Assembly (NCBI GenBank): GCA_025667525.1
Contig: CM046878.1
Coordinates: 95,123,237-95,187,236 of the forward strand
Origin: Glebionis coronaria
Taxonomy: Eukaryota > Streptophyta > Magnoliopsida > Asterales > Asteraceae
Direction of reading: 5' to 3'
DNA: 64,000 nucleotides
The position numbers and the translations under genes were made by a program. Of the stretch, positions 48,262 to 60,239 are shown in pieces (positions within the stretch are counted from its first letter, which is position 1; every line of letters begins with the position of its first letter). Under the pieces are notes generated by a model that was not told the origin of the DNA, ran no database searches, and worked only from the letters and a program-made list of their open reading frames with translations.

Positions 48262-49020
48262 GCTTGTCCGGTCTCGAGACCATTAAATATAGGGGATTGG
48301 TAAAAAAAAACTTTGATGTCGTTGTTCGATCAAAAGAAAGCATGTCATATCCATAAGTCTTGCGACGTAACTGCTTTTAGCAAAATGAACTGATTTAAAC
48401 CATAATCACGTCTAACATATTGCCCTTTAAAGTTGTACCAACAACCAAACCACTCTCAGTTCGTACAATCAAGGCTTCCTACCCATGCTTTTCTTCGTGA
48501 CGTTGGTAAAGTTGTTCAACATCTGTTACCCGCGGGTTGTCTTAAATATTCAGGTTCGAGAACTCCCATGACACATTTACAAAATTATCAAAAGCTTCCT
48601 GTAAATTTCTCACTTATTTGCAAATATCATTTAGAAAATCGGGTTCAACGTCATATGCGAATTGACGAGTTGCAAATATGCATTTAATTAACTGTGAAAT
48701 GCTTACTTTCTAGGTACAGTCAACGTTCTTAGTAAATTATGCATTATGAACACTTACCTCACTATCTAGTTAAAATGGGGCGACTCATTCGAAACATCTT
48801 ATGGAAAATTTTACTTTTCCTACCTTGGAGTCGCTAAAAAAATGCCGCAACTAAGCACTATAACGATTTCGGTGCACTGGGGCTCTCTGCGGTCGACTTA
48901 CTTCTCGCCTACGCTTAAGCAACGATATGGCTTTGTTAAAAAAAGTAACCTTATTACCTCTAATGATTCCTTCTGTTTTGTTCTCATCGGGAACATAAAT
49001 TGATACTTGCCAATTTCTAT
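48262..49020 (-). pseudogene. PIF/Harbinger nuclease pseudogene, unit B, N-terminal part
   Basis: Similar to 7,735-8,505 in unit A, with the N-terminal and middle blocks of the HARBI1-like protein in broken frames. It is the other half of the pseudogene split by the CACTA insertion. Confidence 0.7.
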
Positions 49021-49344
49021 TAGAATTTTGAAGGTTTTTTTTAGAGAATGCATAAAAGTGGAGATGTTGGGTTTATAAAATGGTGAGTTACTTCGTATTT
49101 GTAAGAAAAATAGGTGTAAATTATTTTATTTTATTTTTATGAAAATCGACTGTTTATAAATGGTTTTCAGTTTTTTTTTGGTAATACATGAGTTTCCAAC
49201 TCCATATTTCGAATCGACTAATCACCTGAGACTACCTTTTGAATAGCCCAAAACCGATGCAAGTGACCCTTTGTGGCCATCTCTAAATATGCACACGGCA
49301 CACCTATTGACCTTTTTCCCACCAAATGGCCACACTTACTTAAT

Positions 49345-49790
49345 GATGGAGGAGCATAAGAATAAACTTCTTATTTTGTTTTATTTTGTGACATCTTTTG
49401 TTTAGTTTTCTTATTTTGTGTATCTTTTATTTAATTATTTTATTTTGTGTTTACTGGGAAGAATATTGTTTTCTTTTTCCCTAAGTTTAGTTTTTCTATA
49501 TAATTAGAACTTTTTGTATTGAATTATTAATGAAGTTATGAATAAAAAAACAGACTTTTAGTCTTTGTTAATTGACTTGAATCCAGGTTAGGGTTTATTG
49601 TTCAATTTTCTCTTAATAATCGGGTATTCGTTGAATCAACGATTGTTGGAGTTTGCCTAATTATCGGTATTCTTTTGAATCAACGATAGTTGGAAGTATT
49701 GTTTCTGGCATTCTTTGGAATCAACAGATTCAATTATCTATCCTTGTTATTTTTAAACTACATCAGTTGGAAGAGTTGTTTTTCCGCTAC
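49345..49790. mobile_element. unclassified insertion in unit B, LTR-like
   Basis: About 445 bp are present here but absent from units A and C, between 'cacacttacttaatgatgg' and 'caaagagatgagtatccc'. The tract is T-rich, with ctatataattagaac and aataaa-like signals and a repeated 'tgaatcaacgattgttggag' block, which recalls the R/U5 part of a plant LTR. I found no inverted ends or target duplication, so the class is open. Confidence 0.35.
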
Positions 49791-50058
49791 ATCAGTCAAA
49801 GAGATGAGTATCCCACTGTTTTCCCACCAATGCGCCTGTAACTTAAATGATGGGGCTAGTAACTCGCGCGTGAGTTGCCAACTCACAACGTGAGTTATCT
49901 TCCACCCCGTCCTCCTTAAAACCTAATATTTTACGTTTTAGTTTTAATTTATTGTTTTGATATATTAAAGTTGGTCTTATTCTTGAAATTTGTAAATATT
50001 TCAGCAAAAAAAAGTTGAACCATATTGATACAAGCGAAAATGCATACACGTTTCTTCT

Positions 50059-52121
50059 TTAAAATCTATACGATAGACAATAGTAATGCATTGTGAGCTT
50101 GCATTTCAAACACTTGATGACTATACGATTTTTCATGTTCCCCTGACATATTCGGCATATACCATCGGCGTCAGACCCTTGAGCAAGTGTTCCAGAGTGC
50201 TCGTGACCTTTGATATTATAACTTCCCCCAAACTTAATGTTCAAATACTTATAAAGGCTTCTGTAGTTGTCAACGGCATTTTCAAAGTTAACTATTACCG
50301 GAGCACAATGAGTATGTAAAGAGTAGAGACACACATGGCAATGATAGAACCAAAAGACCGGGTTGAGCTCTTCCTCACATACTTCACAAAAGTATGCACT
50401 TTTATGGTTCTCTACCGGACCGTAGGTTAACTTCATGGGGTGCTTGTCCAACTTGTGATTTATAATACCAGGCAAGAATAAAGCACAATCAGAATGTAGG
50501 TAAAAATCACAAGATACACACCTAAAAGCGATTCTACTTCCAACAGGAAAAAAGCCTTCTGCGACACATGGCTTCCTCATTAACGTTTGCTCACATCGCG
50601 AAAGAATGTGATCAGGGTGAGCTTCATGTGTGATTTCTTCAGGGATGAATCCACAGTTAACATCAATGTAGTATTTACATTCGGTGCACCCGTAGGCAAA
50701 CCCGTTGCAACTTAATTCGCATATAGCACAATAAAAAATACCGAATATATTCGAAACTTCTGGAAAGAAACTTAGAGTGTGTTGTGGGTGACCTGGGTAG
50801 TTTGGTAATTCAGCAGGTAAACGAGTGCACCACTCATGAAGTACAAAGTCACAAGATTGGTCGCCGGAGCATTTGTAAAAGGGCACATCCATGATTTGTC
50901 TCACACACCCATTGCATAACAGCTCAATCCTTTTCATTGGGTCGTGACAAGATACTGAACTACCACTTAAAGAGGTTGCACCTTTACTGTCATTAGATTG
51001 TGTACCTACTAGACATAGAACATGCTGATGACGGATGTGGTTCAGATTCCTTTCACTTGTTTCAACAGTTGTTGATCCCGATTCTTTAGAAAGCCGGTGT
51101 TGTAGTATGCTGCAAGTTTGATCAGCGAATGGAAGATTGACAAGATTAGGATGATCAGCATCTTTAAATTTTTTGATAGTTTCACCTATACCTGCAAATA
51201 AATTGATAATGGGTTTAGGTTAAACTGTTGTTAAATATCAAACATAATTCCACTCAATCTTTTGAAGCATGAGATATTTAGTTAATCTATTGTAATGTAC
51301 AAATAGGATCCTAGTAAGATAGACGGCTCAGTTCTGGATGTTGCACAATCTAGATGCACAAAATACCTACAACCTTCACACTTATAACTCCATAGAGAAT
51401 CAAGATCAAAGGGCGCACGGCATATCCTACAAGTAAAATCTTTAGTCCAGCTACTTGGCTCGATGTATTCGGAGGAATACGAAATGATGAGTGGGTGAGT
51501 ATGTTGGATTTGTAACTTTCTAGGTAGGAATGCACAATCAGTATGGATAGTGTAGTCAAAACAAGTGGTACAATGATAGAAGATACCTCTATGTTCTTTC
51601 CCGCAAGCATCACATTTACACAAAATTGATTGAGACATAACAATAATTAGAGGGTGTGAGTGACTGGGATGATAGATGATATGATTTTCTCTTCCAATCG
51701 TGGCACATTTCACATGTATGCTATTTGTGTCTAAAAATGGACAGATTGAACAACTGTAGTACAATTCATCATCTATAGATGAACGACAATCATAACAATA
51801 AGGATAAATATAAGGTCGCTGACTAAGGGTGAACTTGTGAGTTAGACTATGGGATTTTACTATTAACGTCGTGGGAAGTGCCTTTGCACATAACTTGTGG
51901 AGCACGTAATCACACGATGAATCGGTACACTTATAGTAATACCTATGATACACGTTAATATCTTTGCGACACTGATTGCAAGGACTATTAAAATCCCATT
52001 TTATAACCTTATCCTCCTCCTCGTCATCACTAAATTCTACATAGTCGGGATAACAAGGCTGCAAATCTACAAGATGAAGCGGATGCTCATGTAGATTTTT
52101 AAATTCGACCGTGGACTCCAT
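50059..52121 (-). pseudogene. multi-DC1 protein gene, unit B, splice donor of exon 1 deleted
   Basis: Homologous exons are 52121 to about 51,322 and 51191-50059. Exon 2 is open (1,133 nt, same length as unit A) and its AG acceptor is intact. Exon 1 starts MESTVEFKNLHEHPLHLVDL and holds the same DC1 modules (CNQCRKDINVYHRYYYKC; CDACGKEHRGIFYHC). At its end, a deletion of about 45 bp removes the last exon codons and the GT donor, so the frame runs from RTEPS into intron sequence (ILLGSYLYITID) and stops at 51,282. As is, a 279-residue exon 1 product is predicted. A cryptic donor (for example TTT|gtacat near 51,300) could restore splicing; only RNA data would tell. Confidence 0.8.
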
Positions 52122-52245
52122 ACGTGTGACTTGGGGGAGATAAAAAATGAAGAGAAATAAAAGATGGTGAATAATAGGGGACAACTAACAAAACAGAGAA
52201 GATGGAAACTAGAATCGGCTACAAGATAGATTATATGATATGAGC

Positions 52246-52262
52246 ATATATGGTTTTATATG
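52246..52262 (-). promoter_or_regulatory. TATA-like block upstream of DC1 unit B
   Basis: Same CATATAAAACCATATATG-type block as in unit A, about 125 bp before the start codon on the minus strand. Confidence 0.3.
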
Positions 52263-52269
52263 AAATGGA

Positions 52270-53006
52270 AGCTGACAAAAATTTAAACCATTTGCCCAGT
52301 TTTCTTTTTCTTTCGAAAAGCTATGTCAAATTAGCATAAAGCTAAGAAATTCTTTGTTGTGTGTCCACGATAAAAATTTGTATCTTTCTCTTTTGTCCTT
52401 TATTCCACACTGTGTTAACATTGATTGTTACTACTAACTTTTGCTTTTTTTACTTTGCTTTACTTTTTCTTTTAGAAATGAAAAGAATCAAGACTTATTA
52501 GCTTGGTTATGTTTGATCTCAATGTGATTAAAAATAATAATAATAATACGTGTTTTTAGTATTTGTAGCATCTTGTTTCTGTAAAATGTTTTACAAGTTG
52601 TCAAGATATTTGGAATGATAATTATTCAGCTAATAGTTTCCTGGTCTTCTTTCTTCGGGTTGTAATCATGTCACTGATGGAGTGTTTTCTGAAACCTTGT
52701 ACTGTTATGTTCATAGTGGTCACGGGCTCACGGGTCAAGGTTGTATGTGAGATGTACAAAACCGGTCGAGCCGGGCTTGGGCAGGGCGGGAAAAATCCTA
52801 AGCTTTTATAGTTTACAAAAGTTAGGACATAATTGCAAGTGGCATAATGAATGGATGTGTTTCCTGATCTTATGAGCATGCACGTCCCAAATTTAAGTAA
52901 TGGAAGGGATAAGGTTGTTTGGAAATGTAACATTGGGAACCTAAAGGATTTCTACAAAACAGATATGGGATGACTAACAGATAATCACGCTAATGTTGTT
53001 TTGAAC
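52270..53006. other. right flank of unit B
   Basis: Similar to 19,495-20,150 of unit A up to about 52,750 (for instance 'ctttattccac', 'cacgggtcaaggttgtatgtgag'). The remainder is plain intergenic DNA. No gene is seen. Confidence 0.5.
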
Positions 53007-53340
53007 TAGGGATGAGCACGGTACCGGTATCATATCGAACCGGTATCGAATTGTTGGTACCGAATTTTTCCCGAACATAAATTAATGGTACGGGTACCGT
53101 GCCGAACGGGATTTGGATATCGGTACCGGTACCGGTACCGAGAAATCGGGATTTTCCCGTTTTTTCGGGAATTTCCTAATTTGGTACCGGTCCCGTACCG
53201 AATTAGTGGTACCGAATATTTTTTCACCTTATTTTGTGGTACCGGTACCGTACCGAACGAGATTCAAGTACCGGGAATCGATACGGTTCCGATACGGTTC
53301 CGGTTCAATTCCGAGATTCGGGTCAAAATGATCATCCTTA
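53007..53340. mobile_element. hAT-like MITE with short-period GGTACCG interior
   Basis: An exact 8-bp duplication TTTTGAAC lies on both sides (52999-53006 and 53341-53348). Ends are TAGGGATGAGCA and, on the other strand, TAAGGATGATCA. The interior is a run of degenerate GGTACCG / ACCGGT / CCGAAT units that give long but meaningless ORFs on both strands (YRYRYR-type). Same build as 9,090-9,404. Confidence 0.85.
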
Positions 53341-53443
53341 TTTTGAACTAATTTGCTTTGGCAACAGTGATATACATTCCCATGATCATCTATTATTATA
53401 CAAATGCTTAAAGAAGAATCGCATCAAATTCGAGGCATTACTT

Positions 53444-53512
53444 TAAAAACACGTTACACAATCTCTTGCAACAATTGGAATGCATTGCGAGCTTGCAATT
53501 TAGACACTTGAT
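53444..53512 (-). pseudogene. DC1 3'-end remnant at the B/C junction
   Basis: About 70 bp (actttaaaaacacgttacac ... aatttagacacttgatta) match the last codons and 3' flank of the DC1 genes (compare 15,908-15,980 and 57,652-57,730). It is followed after a few bases by BASS intron sequence. It looks like the stub of a further DC1 copy lost by rearrangement. Confidence 0.6.
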
Positions 53513-53601
53513 TATTATTTCATTTATCAACTATTCTGACCGTCACCAAACCCTCCCAATTTTTGCCATCTTTGGCTATGTTATACACTTCGTTTTCTAT
53601 A

Positions 53602-55237
53602 GGGTTTAAGACATTTAATAGCAACGTACTTTCTCAAATACATTTATATCATACATATACTTATAAAATTGCCAATATGGTACTTAAACTTCCTATGATA
53701 CCTCAAACTTTTTTTTACCTATTTTACCCTTCAACTCAATGCCAAGTTTTGTATCGTTAGTCCTTTAACTAACGATCGTTTTTGTTTTCCAAAAAAAAGT
53801 TTTAACTTATAAAAAAAAATATAATTTTTCCAAACATATTTAAAATATAAAAAATTGTGCTAAAAAAATTTTCGAAGTTACAAAAATCTTATTTTACTTT
53901 AAAAAAATTTCAAATTGTTTTAAATCTTGTATTATTTTTTTTAAGGTTTATATTTTCAGAAAAAATAATTTTTTTCTGAATATTTTTTTAAAAGTTAAAA
54001 ATAATTAAATGATTTTCTTTCAGAAAAATTTAAAATTTTTAAAATTCTTTTCTGTATTTTCGAAAATAAATATTTTTTTAAAAGTAAATTGAAATAAGTG
54101 AAAAAGGTAAATTTTTAATTTAAAATTAAGTTTTTTTATAAATAAAATCATTAAAGGAATAGTTTAAAATGTTTAATTTTTTCGAAATGTTTTAAAATGT
54201 TTTAAAATTATTAATTTAGGAATATACAAATATGTTTTTAATTTTTTTAGAAGAAAATCATGTGAGTTATTTATAACTTTAAAAAAATTAAGAGAAAAAA
54301 GTAAAAACAAAAGTTAAGTTTTTCGAAAAAAAATATTTTTTTTTCATAAAATAATCGAAACTGAATTTTAAACAATTTCAGGAAAAGCGTAAAAAGAAAA
54401 AAAGTTTTTTTAACTCTAAATTCTTTTTGGAAAAATTATAATTTTTTTTCAGTTAAATTTTTTTTCTGAAACAACGATTGTTAGCTAAAGGACTAACAAT
54501 GCAAAATTTGGCATTGGGCTGAAGGATAAACTAGGTAGAAAAAAGTTTGAGGTACCATATTAACAGGTAAACCGGGAGCTCAAATATTATTTTGCCAATT
54601 TTCTAGTACAGGTATAATATGGATATATTTGAAAAGTTACGTAACTATTAAATGTTTTAAGAGCGCTAAGAGTCATCACTCCAAGTGACTCCATTTTGGG
54701 GTGCCACGTCAGTGAAACTCACTCACTCACTCACATGAAAAAACAGGGGAGTCATCACTCCAAGTGATGGGTGAATGTGGGACCCACTTTTTTTTTATTT
54801 CTCACATTTTCAAATTAAACTAATTCATTTCATAATTAAAAATAAATATTACAATCCTAAAAAAATAGAAAAATACAATTTCGAATTAAAAATGATATAG
54901 GAAATGGAGTATATATAGAGTTTAAAATTGATTTTTTTTATAAATCAAATCTAGGTGCTGGCAACTAAAACAAAAAAAAATCTTTTTTATATATAACTTT
55001 TCTAGCCGTTGGGAATTAAAACAAAAAAAAACTTTTTTTTTTCAAATACAACGGTTACTAGCCGTTATTTTTTAAAAAAAAAATTCAAATTTTTTAAAAA
55101 AATATTGCCTCACGCGACGTGGGTTTCCCCACGCCCCACCCCCACGCCGTCGGTTTTATCAATCCTCGAAGTCATCACACCATTCGCGCCGCGAGAATGG
55201 GCCACCGCGACGCGATGGCTCCTAGGTCTCTAAACCC
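53602..55237. mobile_element. non-autonomous MULE, 9-bp target duplication
   Basis: TTTTCTATA flanks both sides (53593-53601 and 55238-55246), the 9-bp duplication of Mutator-like elements. The left end GGGTTTAAGACATTTAATAG and the right end (on the other strand GGGTTTA, then after a nested insertion TTAAAACATTTAATAG) open long inverted repeats of about 190 bp, holding 'ccttcaactcaatgccaag' on the left and its complement on the right. The middle is extremely AT-rich and non-coding. Confidence 0.85.
54661..55230. mobile_element. Harbinger-like MITE nested in the MULE right end
   Basis: Starts GAGCGCTAAGAG and ends, on the other strand, GAGACCTAGGAG. TAA flanks both sides (54658-54660 and 55231-55233). 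Its removal, with one TAA, restores the right MULE end so that it pairs with the left one. Interior: 'agtcatcactccaagtga' direct repeats, then AT-rich DNA and a GC-rich end. Confidence 0.8.
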
Positions 55238-55848
55238 TTTTCTATATATCATTTTCTTGGGCATGTAAGTCATACACTAGACAAGGCTTTAAGTTTGATT
55301 TAATATGCCCCGCGTAGAAAAAGAATACATGTCAGCTAGTAGAGTTATCGAATTTTGTCCATTTTGCTAATTATAAACACTTTTTAAACCTTTTTTTTAA
55401 AGTAGGGCGTCACTTTTTGCCCATCCACTATTATTGATGGGCTTAATGGACACATGTAAGACACTAGATGGGCTCTAATGTGCGTATGTAAAACACCAAA
55501 TTGGTCACTCGGTAGATCTTTTATATTTAATGTTTTTTTCTCGACTTTTAAACAAGTATTATTTTTTATTTTTTTTACAATTTTATATGTTTTTAGTCTG
55601 TTTTAATCCGCGCCTATTTAGCCGCGCCCATTTGACCCGTGCCTGTTTAGCCCGTCACCCGTTTTACCCTCCGCCCGTGCCCGACCGCCCTGCCCATTTT
55701 TCCACCTCTATCAGCCGTCATGTGTTTATTATTTGGAGCATTATGTTTCTATGTAATATAGTGTTGCTGGTCTTTTTTTCTTGAGGTTGTAATCATGTCA
55801 CTAATGGGGTTTTCTCTTGTCATGCTTTGGGCTAAGAAGAAAGCATAA

Positions 55849-56207
55849 GCATCCATTATATCTAAGTGCAAATTTAGTGATTTATGACAATTATCCTATC
55901 TAAGTTTATAAAATGAGATTATGAAGAAAAGAAGCTTATTACATGTTCTATACTGTTATATATATACTGTAGAATATACATCTTACCATTCCAAGGTGAT
56001 TATTAGGCTGGATGGAGTTGTGGGAGAGACTCGCGCTTTTTCTCTTTACTTATTCAACTTATATTTCAATTACGGTGGTGAATGAGAAATTTCGTACCCA
56101 TTTTTTTGTCGTAAACTAAAAACGTAAAACGTATTAAATTAGAAACTTGTATTCATAAGTTAAAAAAATTACATACAATTTGAGTATTAAAACTAAGATT
56201 AAACATT
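55849..56207. other. BASS-type 3' flank in unit C
   Basis: Matches 6,857-7,271 of unit A. No gene is seen. Confidence 0.6.
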
Positions 56208-57060
56208 TTGCTACAAGTGTTCGACTAATTCGGCTCCAAGGTTTTGATATGCTCGTGCTGATATGGTGTACCTCATAACTTGTCGCACGTATTTATCGTT
56301 TCGGATGATGTTCTCTGGTTCATATTCTTCCTCCATGAACCATATGGGAGATACCGCATATTTTTGTATTTTCGAATCATATTATGTAATATGATACGTG
56401 TGTACATCATATTCTCAGTTCCTTCTTTTTCTCAGCGCTCGAGTGGGATTGGCTATTGCGACGTAACTGCTGCCCTTTAAAGTTGTACGGACAACCAGAC
56501 CACTCCCGGTTCATACAATCAAGGCTTTCTAACATCGTCGCAAAACCCATGATTTTCTTCATGATGCCGGTAAAGTTTTTCAACATCAGTTACCATGAGT
56601 TGTCTCAAATATTCGAGTCCAAAATCTTCCATGCGGATTTACAAAATTATCAAGAGCTTCTAGTGAATTTTTTTAACTTATTTGCAAATATTCATCTAGA
56701 AAACCGTGACCAACGCATATCCCAATTGATAAATTGCATATGTCATTTAGTTAACTGTGAAATGCAACCGGTTAACTTTCTTAGTAAAGTATGCATTATG
56801 AACACTTACGTCACTAACTATCTAGTTAAAATTGGACGATCCATTCGGAACGTCTTACAGAATTTATACTCTTCCTACCTTGAAGTCGCGCAAAAAAATG
56901 TCGCAACTAAACTATGATGAGCATTATAACAATCCCGGTGCACTGAGGCTCTCGGCAGTCGACTTACTTCTCGCCTACGCCTAAACAACGGTATCGCTTT
57001 AAAAAAAAGTTCACCTTACTTCTATTGATTTCTTCTCCTTCTTCTTCATCGGGGAACATA
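56208..57060 (-). pseudogene. PIF/Harbinger nuclease pseudogene, unit C
   Basis: Similar to 7,272-8,505 but shorter: the stretch that holds the DNINVLY-like block in unit A is missing (jump near 56,455). Many frame changes. The middle block (...YLRQ..VTDVEKLYRHHEENHGF-like, in broken frames around 56,530-56,620) is still readable. Confidence 0.7.
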
Positions 57061-57656
57061 AACGGTTACTCGTCAATTTCTATTAAAATTGTGAAGGTTT
57101 TTTTAAGAGAGAATGTATAAAAATGGAGATGTTGGGTTATAAAATGGTGCGTTAGTTCGTATTTATTAAAAAAATGGCAGTGCAATTATTTTATAAGAAA
57201 ATCGTCTGTTTATAAATGGTATTCAATTTTTTTTTGTAATACCTGAGTTTCTAACTCGACATTACAAGTCGACTAATCCAAGACGACTACCTTTTTGGAC
57301 AATCGAAAGCCGTCGCAGGAGAATTTATGTGGCCACCTCTAAATATACACACGTGGTGACCTTTTCCCACCGAATGACCACACTTAGTTTAAACTCACGG
57401 AGATGAGTATCCCACCATTTATACACTGGTGATTAAACGATGAGTGGGTAATCCACGCGTGAGTTGACAACTCACAACATGAGTATATCTTCCAGCCAAC
57501 CTAACCTTTTGCGTTTTAGTTTTTAATTTATTGTTTTGATATATTAAAGTGAGTCTTAATCTTGAGACTTGTACATCTTTCAGCAAAAAAATTGAACTAT
57601 ATTGATACAAACGAAAATGCATAACTCGTTTCTTCTTTAGGACGACCATATATACT

Positions 57657-59845
57657 TTAGAAACGCATTACGTACAATCTCATACTACAATTCTGATGCA
57701 TTGTGAGCTTGCATTTCAAACACTTAATAACTATACTTTTTTTCACGTTCCGCTGACATATTGGGCATATACCATCGGCGTCAGACCCTTGAGCAAGTAA
57801 TACAGAGTGCTCGTGACCTTTGATATTATAACTTCCCCCAAACTTAATATTCAAATACTCATGAAGGCTTCTGTAGTTGTTAAAGGCTGCTCTGAAGTCA
57901 AGTATCACCGGCGCACAACGAGTATGTAATGAGTAGAGACACACATGGCAATGATAGAACCACATATTTGGGTTGAGCCTTTCCTCGTAGACTTCACAAA
58001 AATATTCACTTTTATGGTTCTCTACCGGACCGTATGTCAACTTCATGGGGTGCTTGTCCAACTTGTGATTTATAATACCAGGCAAGAATAAAGCACAATC
58101 ATAATGTAGGTAAAGATTACAAGACACACACCTAAAATATATTCCACTTCCATAAATAGGGAAGCCTTCTGCGACACATTGCTTCCTCGTTAATGGTTGC
58201 TCACATCGTGAAAGAATGTGATCAGGGTGAGCTTCATGTGTGATTTCTTCAGGGATGAATCCACAGTTAACATCAATGTAGTATTCACATTTGGTGCACC
58301 CGTAGGCAAATCCGTTGCAATCGAATTCACACATTGCACAACGGAAAATGCCGAATTTATTTTTTGAAACTGTTGGAAGGAAACTGAGAGTATGTTGTGG
58401 GTGACCTGGGTAATTTGGTAATTCAGCAGGTAAACGAGTGCACCACTCATGAAGTACAAAGTCGCAACATTGGTTTTCGTTGGAGCATTTGTAAAAGGGC
58501 ACATCCATGATTGGTCTCACACACCCATTGCATAACAGCTCAATCCTTTTCATTGGGTCGTGACAAGATACTGAACTACCACTTGAACAGCTTGCACCTT
58601 TACTGTCAGTGGATTGTGTACCTACTAGACATAGAACATGCTCATGACTGATGTGGTTCAGGTTCATTTCACGTGTCTCAACAGTTGCTGCTCCCGATTC
58701 TTTGGAAAACCAGTGTTGTAGTATGCTGCAAGTTTGATCAGGGAATGGGAGATTGACAAGATTAGGATGATCAGCATCTTTATAATTTTTTATAGTTTCG
58801 CCTATACCTGCAAATAAATTGAAAATGGGTTAATGTTTACAGATCAAACATAATTCCACTCAATCTTTGGAAGCATGAGATACTTAGTTAATCTATTTGA
58901 AAAGAGACGCCTCGACAGAGGATCCTAAGTGCTCATTGCTATAAATGATTATAATGTACAAAAATGGGATTCCAGTAATCATAAAAGGGATTTATACATA
59001 TTTTAATTACCAGGCGATATGAAGATAGACATGAAAGGCTCAGTTCTGGATGTCGCACAATCTAGATGCACAAAATACCTACAACTTTCACACTTATAAA
59101 TCCAAATATATTCAGCACCGAAAGGCGCACGACATATCCTGCAAGTAAAACTGGTAAAACTGTAAAAACTGTAAAATCTCTGATTCATATGTTCCGAAGA
59201 ATAAGAAATGATGAGTGGATGAGTATGTTGAATTTGTAACTTTCTTGGGAGGAATGCACAATCAATATGAATGGTATGGTCAGAACATGTGGTACAATGA
59301 TAGAAGATACCCCTATGTTCTTTCCCACAAGCATCGCACTTGCATAAAATTGGTTGGGAGGTACCGGACTGCAGTGGGTGTGGGTGACTGGGATGATAGA
59401 TGATATGATTTTCTCTTCCAATCGTGGCACATTTCACATGTATGCTACATGGAATTAACCAAGTACAGATTGAACAATCGTAATACAATTCTTCTTGTAT
59501 GTCTATATCACAAGCATAACAAAAACGACAAGTATTACCTCTCTGACTAAGGGTGAACTTGTGAGTTAGACTATGGGATTTTAGTATTAACATCGTGGGA
59601 AGTGCCTTTGCACATAACTTATGGAGCACGTAATCACACGACGAATCGGTACACTTATAGTAATACCTATGGTATACGTTAATATCTTTGCCACACTGAT
59701 TACATTGACTATTAAAATCCCATTTCATAACCTTATCCTCCTCCTCATCATCACTATATTCTACATAGTCGGGATAACAAGGCTGCAAATCTACAAGATG
59801 AAGCGGATGCTCATGTAGATTTTCAAATTTGACGCAGGACTCCAT
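57657..59845 (-). CDS. multi-DC1 (Cys/His-rich C1) protein, unit C
   Basis: Two exons, 59845-59011 and 58807-57657, joined in phase 1 by a GT-AG intron; 661 residues. Exon 1 starts MESCVKFENLHEHPLHLVDL as in unit A and has four DC1-type modules; exon 2 carries the linker (GIGETIKNYKDADHPN) and about four more. One module reads CEVYEERLNPNMWFYHC where units A and B have CEVCE, so a zinc-binding Cys is replaced by Tyr (TAC). The C-terminus is a little longer (CSMRLYVMRF). Role as for the unit A gene: zinc-binding modules, cell function not readable; stress or defence is a family-level guess. Confidence 0.88.
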
Positions 59846-59955
59846 ACGTGCGACCCGGGGGAGATAAAAATGAATAGAAATAAAAGATGGCGTGAATAAC
59901 AGCGGACAACTAACAAACAGAGAAGATAGAAACTAGAATAATCGGCTTACGTTTC

Positions 59956-59972
59956 TATATGGTTTTATATGG
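59956..59972 (-). promoter_or_regulatory. TATA-like block upstream of DC1 unit C
   Basis: CCATATAAAACCATATA on the minus strand, about 110 bp before the start codon; the same block as in the other two units. Confidence 0.35.
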
Positions 59973-60239
59973 AATTTCCTCTCATTTATTTACGTTTCTT
60001 TATTAAAGTAATATGCTAAAGAGAGAAAGATACAATCCAATTAAAAATACTAAATTCTGGTAATTGCTTTTGTTATTAGGTATAGTACTTTATAGAATTG
60101 AGTTGTATGAAGGTAGCGTGAATGAAACTTTCTTATTCGATTTATGCCTCAAGTTATATGTGATTACAAATCTGCGTATTAACCATCCATATATTTAGTT
60201 AAACGATTGACATGGTTATAAGCTGATAAAAATTTAAAC

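Larger units (their letters stand above)
53521..55848 (+). pseudogene. BASS last intron and exon 9 fragment, unit C
   Basis: Intron sequence matching 6,208 onward lies at 53,521-53,601 and again from 55,238, split by a MULE. Exon 9 (55786-55848) has an open frame to its TAA and differs by little from the real one, but its acceptor reads ttgag instead of ttcag (AG kept). No upstream exon is present, so it cannot make a transporter. Confidence 0.85.

Noticed and set aside
53085..53351. Overlapping ORFs on both strands with YRYRYR / RYRYRYPN runs
   Set aside because: They are translations of the GGTACCG repeat interior of a hAT-like MITE; no stop arises because of the repeat, not because of coding.
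55009..55233. ORF of 74 codons starting in a T/A-rich tract
   Set aside because: Falls within the Harbinger-like MITE inside the MULE; no coding features.
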